From assembly GCA_018672315.1 (NCBI GenBank), contig CP076053.1, positions 3,459,827-3,523,826 on the forward strand: 64,000 nt of DNA. Reading direction: 5' to 3'. Of the stretch, positions 53,338 to 61,558 are shown in pieces (the stretch's first letter is position 1; each line of letters starts with the position of its first letter). The stretch is from Nocardioidaceae bacterium. Lineage in GTDB: Bacteria; Actinomycetota; Actinomycetes; Propionibacteriales; Nocardioidaceae. The position numbers were made by a program, and so were the translations under genes. The notes under the pieces are model-generated. The model did no database searches. It had not been told where the DNA came from and worked only from the letters and a program-made list of their open reading frames with translations.

Positions 53338-54998
53338 GCGAATGACTCCACGATCGGACCGAGGGCGAGCACGGGCACGAAGGTCAGACCGACCAGGACC
53401 ACGGTGACGCCGGAGAGGAGGGCCGCGAAGAGCGGCCCGTGGGTGGGCAGGGTTCCGGGCCCGGCCGGCAGCGTCCGCTGCGCGGCCATCCGGCCGGCGA
53501 GCCCGAGGACCAGGACCATCGGCACGAAGCGGCCGAGCAGCATGCACACGCCCAGCAGCGTGTTCCAGAACGGCGTGCCGCTGATGAGGCCCGCGAAGGC
53601 GGAACCGTTGTTGTTCGAGGCCGAGGTGACGGCGTACAACGCCTCGGACAGTCCGTGGGGTCCCGACTCCTGGAGGCCGGCGAGTCCGGCTCCGGTCGTG
53701 AGTGCCAGGGAGACGGCGGCGAGCACGAGGACCGGCATGGTGAGCACGTACGCGGCCACCAGCACCATCTCGGGGCGACTGATCTTCTTGCCGAGGTACT
53801 CGGGGGTCCTCCCCACCATGAGACCGGCGAGGAAGACGGTCACCACGGCGAGGACGAGCATGCCGTAGAGCCCTGATCCCACGCCGCCGGGAGCGACTTC
53901 GCCGAGCAGCATGTTGAACAGCGCCACGCCACCGCCCGGCGCCGTCAGCGAGTCGTGCATCGCGTTGACCGAACCGGTCGAGGTGGCGGTGGTGGAGGCG
54001 GCGAACAGCGCCGAGCCCGCTTCGCCGAAGCGGACCTCCTTGCCCTCCATCGCGGCGCCGGCGAGGCTGGGCACCGTCCCCGGACCTGACATCTCGGCCC
54101 AGGTCAGCAGCGCGACGGAGGTCAGCCACAGACCGGCCATCACCGCGAGCACCGTGCCGCCCTGACGCCGGTCGCGGACGATGAGGCCGAAGGCCCACGC
54201 CATGGCGAAGGGGATGACCAGCAGCAGGAAGATCTCGAGCAGGTTGGTCCACGGCGCCGGGTTCTCGAACGGGTGCGAGGAGTTGGCGTTGTAGAAGCCG
54301 CCGCCGTTGGTGCCGATCTCCTTGATCGCCTCCTGGCTGGCCACCGGCCCGCCCGTCACCTGCTGGGACCCACCCGTGAGCGTGCGGATCTCCCGCGGAC
54401 CGGAGAGGTTCTGGACTACGCCTGCCCCGGCGAGCGCGAGCGCAGCCACCATCGACATCGGCAGGAGGACACGGACGACGGTGCGGATGAGGTCGACCCA
54501 GAAGCTGCCGATCCGGCCTCCGGCGCAGGAGCGGGTCATGGCGCGGGCGAAGGCCGCCGCCACGCACATCCCGCTCGCGGCCGAGACGAAGTTCTGCACC
54601 GTCAGGCCGGAGGCCTGCACCAGGTGACCCAGGGCCGCCTCACCGGAGTACCACTGCCAGTTGGTGTTGGTGACGAAGCTGACCGCGGTGTTCCAGGCGC
54701 CGTCCGCCGGCAGGGCTTCCATGCCGATGCTCAGCGGCAGCCACTGCTGCGTGCGGTTCAGAACGTACAGGAGGAGCAGCCCGCCGAGGGAGAAGCCGAG
54801 CACCGACATGGCGTACGTACGCCAGTGCTGGTCGGCCTCGGGGTCCAGCCGCAGCACGCGATACGCGAGACGCTCCGGCAGCAGGTGCCGCTCGCTCGTG
54901 TAGACCCGGTCCAGGTGCGCACCGAGCAGCGGGACGGCGAGAGCGAGTGCCAGCACGAGCACCGCGACCTGGCCCACGGCAGGCATCACGGCGCTCAC
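53334..54998 (-). CDS. kdpA: Potassium-transporting ATPase subunit A
   Basis: A 554-residue membrane channel subunit with about 10-12 helices. Selectivity-filter-related segments are readable: [37 protein letters not shown] and LGRFVPM. Start GTG 54998 overlaps the stop of the small kdpF-like gene (GTGA). Length is normal (about 557 in E. coli). Confidence 0.97.
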   Translation of the reverse strand: MSAVMPAVGQVAVLVLALALAVPLLGAHLDRVYTSERHLLPERLAYRVLRLDPEADQHWRTYAMSVLGFSLGGLLLLYVLNRTQQWLPLSIGMEALPADGAWNTAVSFVTNTNWQWYSGEAALGHLVQASGLTVQNFVSAASGMCVAAAFARAMTRSCAGGRIGSFWVDLIRTVVRVLLPMSMVAALALAGAGVVQNLSGPREIRTLTGGSQQVTGGPVASQEAIKEIGTNGGGFYNANSSHPFENPAPWTNLLEIFLLLVIPFAMAWAFGLIVRDRRQGGTVLAVMAGLWLTSVALLTWAEMSGPGTVPSLAGAAMEGKEVRFGEAGSALFAASTTATSTGSVNAMHDSLTAPGGGVALFNMLLGEVAPGGVGSGLYGMLVLAVVTVFLAGLMVGRTPEYLGKKISRPEMVLVAAYVLTMPVLVLAAVSLALTTGAGLAGLQESGPHGLSEALYAVTSASNNNGSAFAGLISGTPFWNTLLGVCMLLGRFVPMVLVLGLAGRMAAQRTLPAGPGTLPTHGPLFAALLSGVTVVLVGLTFVPVLALGPIVESFA

Positions 54999-55126
54999 GA
55001 GGCGGCTCCGTCGTCGCCCGGGGCGCGGGGCGGCTGGTCGAGTGGCACACGGTCGATGACGGCGACCAGCTGCACGAGCGCCAGTACCGACACGATGGTC
55101 AGGACGAGGAAGACGAGATCGGACAC
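54995..55126 (-). CDS. kdpF: KdpF-like small membrane protein (43 aa)
   Basis: A 43-residue ORF with one hydrophobic helix (LVFLVLTIVSVLALVQLVAVI) and an acidic/Pro C-terminus. Its stop overlaps the kdpA GTG (GTGA). Position as first gene of kdpFABC and size fit KdpF, a stabilising subunit, although it lacks the usual C-terminal ALLxPE motif of the family, so identity rests mainly on position. GTG start at 55126 is 6 nt after TAGGAA, indicating a leaderless transcript. Confidence 0.7.
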   Translation of the reverse strand: MSDLVFLVLTIVSVLALVQLVAVIDRVPLDQPPRAPGDDGAAS

Positions 55127-55132
55127 GGGACG

Positions 55133-55138
55133 TTCCTA
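55133..55138 (-). promoter_or_regulatory. -10 box TAGGAA of the kdp operon
   Basis: Six nt before the kdpF GTG. The region where a -35 would be (55156-55161) has no consensus, as in activator-dependent promoters. Confidence 0.45.
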
Positions 55139-55165
55139 GGCCCGCGCGAGCGTCCGACCCGACGA

Positions 55166-55216
55166 CCTTGACGCTTCCTTGACGGCACGGGCCCCGGCGT
55201 TGACGTGGCCTTGAGG
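55166..55216 (-). promoter_or_regulatory. Array of four phased direct repeats, probable KdpE binding sites
   Basis: Read on the plus strand: CCTTGACG (55166), CCTTGACG (55177), CGTTGACG (55198) and CCTTGAGG (55209). Each pair is spaced 11 bp, and the two pairs are 21 bp apart, i.e. on one helix face. OmpR-family regulators bind such direct repeats. They lie just upstream of the kdp -35 position. Confidence 0.6.
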
Positions 55217-55254
55217 GCGGGCTCGAAGCGACGCCAGGATGCCTGTGCGCTCGC

Positions 55255-55280
55255 CATCAAGGAACCGTCAGGACGGTTCC
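55255..55280 (+). promoter_or_regulatory. Second KdpE-like repeat pair with a 20-bp perfect palindrome
   Basis: CATCAAGG (55255) and CGTCAGGA (55266) are 11 bp apart, the reverse orientation of the kdp-side repeats. Overlapping it, GGAACCGTC and GACGGTTCC (55261-55280) form a perfect inverted repeat around 2 nt. Confidence 0.5.
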
Positions 55281-55300
55281 CGCGCAGGCCGTCACCGACC

Positions 55301-55306
55301 TAGCGT
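55301..55306 (+). promoter_or_regulatory. -10 box TAGCGT of the divergent small-protein operon
   Basis: Six nt before the ATG at 55313, no ribosome site, so leaderless. Confidence 0.55.
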
Positions 55307-55312
55307 CCGGGC

Positions 55313-55441
55313 ATGAGCACCTGGCCTGTCCGAGACGACGACACCGATCCGCTGCCGTTCCCGACCGGGGCGATCCTGGTCGCGGGCGCTGTGGCCCTCG
55401 CTGCGGGGACGGCAGCACTCATGCGCGTGATGCTCCTGTGA
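55313..55441 (+). CDS. Small single-TM protein divergent from kdp (42 aa)
   Basis: A 42-residue ORF starting 6 nt after TAGCGT, so probably leaderless. Residues 1-18 are charged and Asp-rich (MSTWPVRDDDTDPLPFP); residues 19-35 form one hydrophobic helix (GAILVAGAVALAAGTAAL). The C-terminus is MRVMLL. It lies opposite kdpF, and the promoter contains a KdpE-type repeat pair. No family is recognised. A role in Kdp regulation or K+ homeostasis is inference from position only. Confidence 0.55.
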   Translation: MSTWPVRDDDTDPLPFPTGAILVAGAVALAAGTAALMRVMLL

Positions 55442-55620
55442 GCACGTCCGGCGTGGCGGCGGTCCTGGCCGTCCTCCTCCTGGTCGCCGGGACGAGCCTG
55501 GTCTTGCGCTCGGTGGTCCTCGTGGCCTCGGGTCGGACGGGGCGAGCCCGCTACGACGCCCTCCTCACTGCTGCGCTCGGCCTGACGTGCTGCCTGGGTG
55601 GCCAGGCCCTGCTCAGGTAG
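55438..55620 (+). CDS. Small two-TM protein (60 aa), coupled to the preceding ORF
   Basis: A 60-residue ORF whose GTG overlaps the preceding stop (GTGA, 4 nt). Two hydrophobic helices (about 5-31 and 41-58) flank a basic turn (SGRTGRARYD). No known family. The double-gene layout with 4-nt overlap argues for real translation. The 3' end overlaps the convergent kynureninase stop by 8 nt. Confidence 0.5.
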   Translation: MSTSGVAAVLAVLLLVAGTSLVLRSVVLVASGRTGRARYDALLTAALGLTCCLGGQALLR

Positions 55621-56830
55621 CGGGCGCGTCGCGGAGCAGGTCCCCGATCGCGCGCACGGCGAGATCGACCTCGGCGTACGTCGTGCTGAGCGGCGACAGA
55701 CCGGCCCGCAACCCGCGCGGGTGCCGGAAGTCGGGGACGACGCCCTGCTCCCACAGGTGAGCGACGACGCGCTGCATGTCCGGGTGCTCGAGCAGCACGT
55801 GCCCACCGCGCACGGCCGCCTCTCGCGGTGAGGCGACCACGACGCCGAGCGGCGCGAGGTGCTCTTCGGCGCAGGCGATCGCGGCATCGGTGAGGCGACG
55901 CGTCTTCGCGGCCACCGAGGCCATGCCCGCACGATCGATGAGGTCGACCATGTCGCCGAGCGGTTGCATGGCAAGGATGGGTGGGGTCCCGGAGACGAAG
56001 CGCCGCATCCCGTCGGCGGGCGCGTACGCGGGCCCCATGGCGAAGGGCTCGGCGTGCCCCATCCAGCCGCTGATGGGTTGGGTCAGCTGCTCCTGGTGCC
56101 GCGCGGCGACGTACGCGAACGCAGGCGAGCCCGGACCGCCGTTGAGGTACTTGTACGTGCACCCCACGGCCAGGTCGACGGCCGTGGCGTCGAGGTCGAC
56201 CTCGATCGCTCCGGCAGAGTGCGAGAGGTCCCACAGGGTCAGCGCGCCGGCCGCGTGGGCGGCGGCCGTGATGCCGGCCAGGTCGGCGACGAAGGCCGAC
56301 TTGTACGCCACGTGGCTCAGCAGCACGACGGCCGTCCGCTCGCTCACGACCGCTGCCACTTCCTCGACCGTGACACCGGTCGTCGGATCAGGTTCGATCC
56401 ACCGCACCGTCAGACCGCGCTCGGCGGCGACGCCCTCGACGAGGTAGCGGTCGGTCGGGAAGTTCTCGGTGTCGCAGACGATCTCGTCGCGCCCGGGTCG
56501 CGCAGCCACCGCGGCGCGCAGGAGCTTGTAGAGCAGCACGGTCGTGGAGTCGGCGACCACCGTCTGACCGGCTGCGGCACCGAGCACGACGCGCCCGATC
56601 CGGTCGCCCAGCGTGAGCGGCAGCTGCATCCAGTCCTCGTCCCAGGACCGGATGAGGCGCTCACCCCATGGTCCCTCGACGAAGCGGCCGAGCCGTTCGG
56701 CGGTGACCTTCAGGGGTCGGCCGAGGGAGTTGCCGTCGAGGTAGGCGAGCACGCTGTCGGGGCGTACGAAGAGCTCGGCGTACGCCCCGAGCGGGTCGGC
56801 GGCGTCGAGGTCGGCGGCGGTGCTCATCAC
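55613..56830 (-). CDS. kynU: Kynureninase
   Basis: A 405-residue fold-type I PLP enzyme. The PLP lysine is in AVGCTYKYLNGGPGSPAF (K227), with YLDGNSLGRPL at the N-terminus, LWDLSHSAGAIEVDLDAT, ISGWMGHAEPF and FVSGTPPILAMQPL as signatures. It cleaves kynurenine to anthranilate (or 3-hydroxykynurenine to 3-hydroxyanthranilate) plus alanine. No kynA or kynB neighbour is seen, so the pathway must be completed elsewhere. GTG 56830 or ATG 56827 are tandem starts; TACGAC lies 6 nt upstream as a weak -10. Confidence 0.92.
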   Translation of the reverse strand: MMSTAADLDAADPLGAYAELFVRPDSVLAYLDGNSLGRPLKVTAERLGRFVEGPWGERLIRSWDEDWMQLPLTLGDRIGRVVLGAAAGQTVVADSTTVLLYKLLRAAVAARPGRDEIVCDTENFPTDRYLVEGVAAERGLTVRWIEPDPTTGVTVEEVAAVVSERTAVVLLSHVAYKSAFVADLAGITAAAHAAGALTLWDLSHSAGAIEVDLDATAVDLAVGCTYKYLNGGPGSPAFAYVAARHQEQLTQPISGWMGHAEPFAMGPAYAPADGMRRFVSGTPPILAMQPLGDMVDLIDRAGMASVAAKTRRLTDAAIACAEEHLAPLGVVVASPREAAVRGGHVLLEHPDMQRVVAHLWEQGVVPDFRHPRGLRAGLSPLSTTYAEVDLAVRAIGDLLRDAPAT

Positions 56831-56871
56831 GCGGCCGTCGTATCACGGGACGGCGGTCACGCCGCGGCGCG

Positions 56872-58536
56872 TCACCGGCCGGCGGCGCGGAACCAGACCT
56901 TCGCGCCGTGGTCGCCGCGCCATTCGCAGGTCCTCGCGAAGACGGGGGTGATCCTCGTGCGTCCACGGGCGCGCTGACGCACCGCGAACCGGCCCTGCTC
57001 GTCGGTCCGGACCCTGAGGGTGGGCAAACGCTCCAGCCTGTTCCGCATGCGTTCCAGCTTCACCGTCTCGCCGGCCAGGGGCTGGCCTGTCTGATCGGAG
57101 ACGAGCCTGCCCGAGATGGTGACCCGCGCGCCGGGAGGGGAGACCCTGCGGCTGGCCTGCGCCTCGATCCGCGAGTACCCGAGGACCGTCTTCGGCCAGC
57201 AGCGCGGCCCGGGGGTGCTCAGGTATCCCGGCAGGGCCGGGGGTGGGTCGGAGGCATTGACACCGACCATGCCGCGAAAGCGTCCGAACTCCCGCTCACA
57301 GCTCACGTCGAAGGTGACGGCGAGACGTTGCAGGAGCATGCCGCCCGGCTCGTACGCCACCTCACCCACCTCGAACCACGAGTCGTCGGCGAACCCGGCG
57401 AGGCATGGTGGCGCTGAACTCGAGCTCAGCCCTGGTGCGAGATCCTGGAAGGGCCACCTGTCGACGTCCTCGTATCGACCCACCTGCAGTCGTGGCTCAC
57501 CGGCAGGGCCGGTGAGCCTCAGGCCGGGCACCGCGTCGACGACGGTGCCACGGGCGTCGACGTATCCGGTGGCATCCACCTCCGGCCCGGTGACGGCCTC
57601 GCCGATGTCGCCCAGGTAGTTCTCCGCACGGTAGATGCCGTAGTCGTGACCGGCGGACGCCTCCTGCTGCACCTGTGTGACCAGTGTCGCCCCGTCGTTC
57701 CACCGCGAGACCGTTCGCCAGCGGCGCTGCCCCTCGTCCCTGGGCGCCGCGGTCACGTACGCCCAGCACGCCTCGCCCGGCTCCATCCGACAGCGCCAGG
57801 CCGAGATGACGATCTGTCGCGCATCCTCACCGTGGGGTCCTACGGCCACATCGGAGACCGGGATCGCAGTGCTTGAACCACCGTTCACGTAGGGCATCTC
57901 GACGCGGTTGGCACCCTCGAGGTTCGCGTCGGGCAGACGTACGAAGCCCGGACCGACGACGCCGGCGGCGGTCGGGGCGTCGACACCGATCCTGACCTCG
58001 CCGTACGTCGGCTCGTGGGAGCAGAAGAGCGTGAACGACAGCCAGAGAGCCCGGGTCTCGCGGTCGATCCGGTGGATCGTGAAGCTGCCGCCGGCGGACG
58101 AGCACAGGTTCGAGCCGTTGGAGACGCTCATGCCGCCGGGGCGCCCGCCGGCGCCGTACCGGCCCGGCGAGAAGCTTGCTGGAGAGAAGGACAGGTCGAT
58201 GTGTCCCACGGCGTTGTCGTACGCGTCGTGGTCGGTCATGGAGACCCTGATGCTGCCGGCGAGGCCGCCCTGTTCCGGGTCGTCGGCCTCGTCGAACCTC
58301 AGGTCTCCGACCTGTTGGTCCTGGAACAGCCACCGCTCCTCGGCGGCGAAGAGGCGATCAGCCGTCGAGAGCCACACCTGCCGGATCTCCCTGCGGCCGT
58401 CCGCCGCCGACGCGTCGCCTGCACCCGGTGAGATCGCGGTGAGGCCTGCGACGAGAAGAAGGCTGGCGACGGGGGCGATGATCGCGAGCCGGTGGACACG
58501 GTGGCGACGCGCCGAGGCGGCATGGTCGGAGGGCAC
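56872..58536 (-). CDS. Large secreted protein of unknown function (554 aa)
   Basis: An exported protein: RRHRVHR n-region, hydrophobic core LAIIAPVASLLLVAGL and an Ala-x-Ala site. The mature part is beta-rich with several Cys pairs (SNLCSSAGG, FTLFCSHEP, ISAWRCRMEPGEACW, APPCLAGF, PRCWPKT), and many Trp/Tyr. Residues about 455-535 look like a carbohydrate-binding/Ig-like fibronectin-type module (VTISGRLVSDQTGQPLAGETV). No catalytic motif recognised. GTG start at 58536 follows TAGGCT by 5 nt. It could be an extracellular binding protein or surface structural protein. Confidence 0.65.
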   Translation of the reverse strand: MPSDHAASARRHRVHRLAIIAPVASLLLVAGLTAISPGAGDASAADGRREIRQVWLSTADRLFAAEERWLFQDQQVGDLRFDEADDPEQGGLAGSIRVSMTDHDAYDNAVGHIDLSFSPASFSPGRYGAGGRPGGMSVSNGSNLCSSAGGSFTIHRIDRETRALWLSFTLFCSHEPTYGEVRIGVDAPTAAGVVGPGFVRLPDANLEGANRVEMPYVNGGSSTAIPVSDVAVGPHGEDARQIVISAWRCRMEPGEACWAYVTAAPRDEGQRRWRTVSRWNDGATLVTQVQQEASAGHDYGIYRAENYLGDIGEAVTGPEVDATGYVDARGTVVDAVPGLRLTGPAGEPRLQVGRYEDVDRWPFQDLAPGLSSSSAPPCLAGFADDSWFEVGEVAYEPGGMLLQRLAVTFDVSCEREFGRFRGMVGVNASDPPPALPGYLSTPGPRCWPKTVLGYSRIEAQASRRVSPPGARVTISGRLVSDQTGQPLAGETVKLERMRNRLERLPTLRVRTDEQGRFAVRQRARGRTRITPVFARTCEWRGDHGAKVWFRAAGR

Positions 58537-58704
58537 GGCTCAGCCTAGAGCTGCCGCAGCTCGCTCGCCATCGGCCGGGGCAGAACGTGCCACGGTTCCC
58601 ACTGTTGGTTGGTCAGGTCCCCGCCCTCTGTTGCCCTCGACCCGCGACGGCGTGGATCGGTGGGACGACGAAGCCCTGGCGACGTGACTCCGTCGCCAGG
58701 GCGA

Positions 58705-58781
58705 TGGTCGGGCTGACAGGATTTGAACCTGCGACCTTCCGACCCCCAGTCGGATGCGCTACCAAGCTGCGCTACAGCCCG
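58705..58781 (-). tRNA. tRNA-Pro (anticodon GGG), CCA encoded
   Basis: On the minus strand the 7-bp acceptor stem CGGGCTG/CAGCCCG encloses a D-arm (GCGCAGCTTGGTAGCGC), an anticodon arm with loop CTGGGGG inside a TCCGA/TCGGA stem, a variable region, and a T-arm with GGTTCAAATCC. Total is 77 nt including the encoded CCA after a discriminator A. The loop reads GGG, so it is tRNA-Pro(GGG). Confidence 0.95.
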
Positions 58782-58909
58782 AACGCCACGGTCGGCATGT
58801 ACCTCCCGGGCGAGGAGCACACTACCGGAGGGCCGACCGGTGGTCAGCGGCGACCCGTGCCACGAGATCACCTGCGACGCGATGACACAGGAGTGTCAGT
58901 GGGGCTCTC

Positions 58910-58915
58910 TACGGT
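58910..58915 (+). promoter_or_regulatory. -10 box TACGGT of the PD-(D/E)XK gene
   Basis: Ends 6 nt before the GTG at 58922, giving a leaderless transcript. Confidence 0.5.
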
Positions 58916-58921
58916 GCTCGC

Positions 58922-59541
58922 GTGACGTCGCGCACCTACACCGATGACGACCTGAGACATGCCAGCGAATCGTCTCGCTCGTGGAGAGCGGTCGTTCGAG
59001 CACTCGGCCTGCGCTCCGCGAACGCAGGAGTGATCGCCTCACTCCGCTCTCGTGCCGAAACCCTCGGTCTGTCGGTCGAGCACATGCCGAAGCGGAAGAC
59101 TCCGAGCCCACGAGGCACCGTCGGAGCACGGTCCCGGTCGGCCTTGGAGGAGCCCTCGCTCGCTCATCTGCGGGAGGCGGGACCTCTCCTGGCCGCCGCG
59201 TGGTTCACGCTAGCCGGGTACCAGGTGAGTGGCCGCTCGAGCCGGCTCGGTACGACCTTGTCGTGGCGCTCCCAGAGGGTCTGTCGAGAATCCAGGTCAA
59301 GACCGCGACGAGACGCGACAACGGCGCTTGGATCGTCTGGATCTCGACGTCGGGCTCGCCACGGCGAATCTACGAGCCGGAGGAGATCGATGCCTTCTAC
59401 GTCATCGACGGGGACCTGCAGCCGTACTTGATCCCGTTGGCGGAGGTGCACGGCCGTCACGCGATCACATTGTCTGGTGACGAACGCTTCAGGCTTGCAA
59501 CGCTCCCTCGCGAGCAGCATCGACCGAGCCATGGAGGGTAG
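58922..59541 (+). pseudogene. PD-(D/E)XK group I intron-type endonuclease homologue, frameshifted
   Basis: An N-terminal helix-turn-helix (YTDDDLRHASESSRSWRAVV, VRALGLRSANAGVIASL) in one frame is followed, near 59224-59232, by a switch to the -1 frame, where the catalytic core appears: PARYDLVVALPEGLSRIQVKTA (the D...QxK metal motif) and EEIDAFYVIDGDLQPYLIPL. Reading across a one-base deletion would give an intact protein of about 205 residues of the group I intron-associated PD-(D/E)XK type. Neither half is complete alone. It could be a real inactivation or a sequencing error. Leaderless start (TACGGT) supports expression. Confidence 0.75.
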
Positions 59542-59592
59542 TGAGCAGTCCACCGAGGCACCGCGTCTCGTCACAGATCTCCAGGAGTGCTC

Positions 59593-59928
59593 ATGAGCGA
59601 CGGACCGTACGAGAAGCCGAAGGACAACACCGTGCAGGCGGCCGGCTCGTGGGCCGTCGGTCGGGCCAACCGCGCCGACTTCGCGACCTCACGACGCTGC
59701 CGCCACCTCGGCGCGGACCTGGCCGGCGGGTCGGTGGAGAACGGCTGCCTGGTGTGCCCCTGGCACGGAGCCAACTACGACGTCACGTCCGGCCGGATGG
59801 TGAAGGGGCCGCAGGGCATCTTCGCGAAGATCCCGGGGCTGGGGCTCTTCTTCAAGTCCGTCACGCGCGTGCTGCCGCTGAAGGTCGGCTCGACCCGTCG
59901 CGAGAAGGACGGTCTGTACGTCGACTGA
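59593..59928 (+). CDS. Rieske [2Fe-2S] ferredoxin-like protein
   Basis: A 111-residue soluble Rieske protein. Cluster ligands are C36 and H38 in RRCRHLGADLAGG and C55 and H58 in VCPWHGANYDVTSG. No membrane anchor. Such small Rieske ferredoxins donate electrons to oxygenases or act with unknown partners; no oxygenase is adjacent. The ATG at 59593 has CAGGAG 5 nt upstream. It may be co-transcribed with the frameshifted gene upstream (51 nt gap). Confidence 0.88.
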   Translation: MSDGPYEKPKDNTVQAAGSWAVGRANRADFATSRRCRHLGADLAGGSVENGCLVCPWHGANYDVTSGRMVKGPQGIFAKIPGLGLFFKSVTRVLPLKVGSTRREKDGLYVD

Positions 59929-59943
59929 CCCGGCGGTCGTGAC

Positions 59944-60054
59944 TCAGCTGACCAGCACCAGCAGCAGGTCGAGCGCGAAGAACGCGACCATCGAGATGAC
60001 GATCAGCCACGTCACCCAGACGGTCCAGGGCTTGCCTTTCCAGTCCTTGAGCAT
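59944..60054 (-). CDS. Tiny membrane peptide coupled to der (36 aa)
   Basis: A 36-residue ORF whose ATG overlaps the der stop by one base (TGATG). It has a charged start ([10 protein letters not shown]) and one hydrophobic helix (VWVTWLIVISMVAFFALDLLLVLV). The coupling and the strong TM helix argue that it is translated. No family recognised; a role in membrane anchoring of Der or in ribosome-associated regulation cannot be told. Confidence 0.6.
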   Translation of the reverse strand: MLKDWKGKPWTVWVTWLIVISMVAFFALDLLLVLVS

Positions 60055-61403
60055 CAGCGCTTCCTCTTCTCCCTGGGTCGCTGCTGGATGTCGATCGGGG
60101 TGCCGATGAAGCCGAACTCCTCGCGCAACCGGCGCTCGATGAAGCGCAGGTAGCCGGGCTCGAGTTTGCCGGAGGTGAACAGCACGAACGTCGGGGGCGC
60201 GGTCTGCGCCTGCGTCGCGAAGAGCACGCGGGGCTGCTTGCCGCCGCGCACGGGGTGGGGGTGCTCGGCGAGGAGCCGCCCGACGAAGGAGTTGAGCGCA
60301 CCGGTGCCGACCCGGGTCTCCCACCCGTCGATCGCCGCGTCGAGCGCAGGGACGAGCCGGTCGATGTGCCAGCCCGTCCGTGCGGTGACGTTGATGCGCG
60401 GCGCCCACTGCACCTGCACCAGGTCCCGCTCGATCTCGCGGTCCAGGTAGTAGCGACGCTCTTCGTCCACCAGGTCCCACTTGTTGAACGCGATCACGAG
60501 CGCCCGCCCGGTCTCCCGCACGGAGTTGATGATGCGTACGTCCTGCTCACTGATCGACTGCGACCCGTCGACGATGAGCACGCAGACCTCCGCACGCTCG
60601 ATGGCGGCGTTGGTGCGCAGCGAGGCGTAGTACTCGTGGCCCGAGGCCTCCTTCACACGCTTGCGGATGCCCGCGGTGTCGATGAAGCGCCACGTCCGTC
60701 CCTTGAGCTCGACCAGCTCGTCGACGGGGTCGACGGTGGTGCCCGACGCGTCGTCGACCACGGACCGTTCGGACCCCGCGAGCTTGTTGAGCAGGGAGGA
60801 CTTGCCGACGTTCGGCTTGCCGACGATCGCGATGCGCCGCGGTCCCCGCGGCTTGCCGATCTCCTCGGCGGGCGGCTCGGGCAGCGCGGCGAGGATCGCG
60901 TCGAGCATGTCGCCCGACCCCCGACCGTGCAGCGCCGAGACCGGCCACGGCTCCCCCAGTCCGAGGTTCCAGAGCGCGTACGCCTCCGCCTCGGTGCGGG
61001 CGTCGTCGACCTTGTTGGCGGCCAGCACGACCGGCTTGCCGGACTTGCGGAGCACGCGCACGACGCCCTCGTCGGCGTCGGTGATGCCGACGGTGGCGTC
61101 GACGACGAAGAGGACGGCGTCCGCCAGACCGACCGCGATCTCGGCCTGCGCGGTGATGCGTTCGGCGAGCCCCCGCGCGTCCGGGTCCCAGCCGCCGGTG
61201 TCGACGACGGTGAACGACCGCCCGTTCCAGACGGCGTCGTAGGAGATGCGGTCGCGTGTCACCCCGGGCACGTCCTGCACGACCGCCTCGCGGCGACCGA
61301 TCATGCGGTTGACCAACGTGGACTTGCCGACGTTGGGCCGCCCGATAACCGCGAGCACCGGCACGGGACCCGTGGCGGCGTCGGCGTGGCTGGTCTCGGA
61401 CAT
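60054..61403 (-). CDS. der: GTPase Der (EngA), ribosome assembly
   Basis: A 449-residue double-GTPase. G1 motifs are [11 protein letters not shown] (about residues 21-31) and [12 protein letters not shown]3 motifs DTGGWDPDA and [11 protein letters not shown]4 NKVDDARTE and NKWDLVDEE; the C-terminal KH-like domain ends in RPREKRKR. Der acts in 50S subunit assembly. The ATG at 61403 has GGAG at 6 nt; in-frame ATGs upstream (61415, 61529) are less supported. cmk, usually next to der, is separated here by an opposite-strand SDR gene. Confidence 0.96.
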   Translation of the reverse strand: MSETSHADAATGPVPVLAVIGRPNVGKSTLVNRMIGRREAVVQDVPGVTRDRISYDAVWNGRSFTVVDTGGWDPDARGLAERITAQAEIAVGLADAVLFVVDATVGITDADEGVVRVLRKSGKPVVLAANKVDDARTEAEAYALWNLGLGEPWPVSALHGRGSGDMLDAILAALPEPPAEEIGKPRGPRRIAIVGKPNVGKSSLLNKLAGSERSVVDDASGTTVDPVDELVELKGRTWRFIDTAGIRKRVKEASGHEYYASLRTNAAIERAEVCVLIVDGSQSISEQDVRIINSVRETGRALVIAFNKWDLVDEERRYYLDREIERDLVQVQWAPRINVTARTGWHIDRLVPALDAAIDGWETRVGTGALNSFVGRLLAEHPHPVRGGKQPRVLFATQAQTAPPTFVLFTSGKLEPGYLRFIERRLREEFGFIGTPIDIQQRPREKRKR

Positions 61404-61558
61404 GCGCTGCTCCATCTGCTGGTACGTCAAGCGGCCGCCGGAGCTGCCGACGGCCGAACGATCATTCTCCCACGTCGGCGACAGCGGGTGCTCACGCCGG
61501 TCTTCCCGGGTAGGAGCTCGTACGCACACTCCCCCATCCCCCCACCGAGGAGCTGCTC

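Noticed and set aside
53338-54567. Extended kdpB reading frame upstream of 53337
   Set aside because: It lies in another frame of kdpA and has no kdpB homology; the ATG at 53337 with a 4-nt overlap is the normal start.
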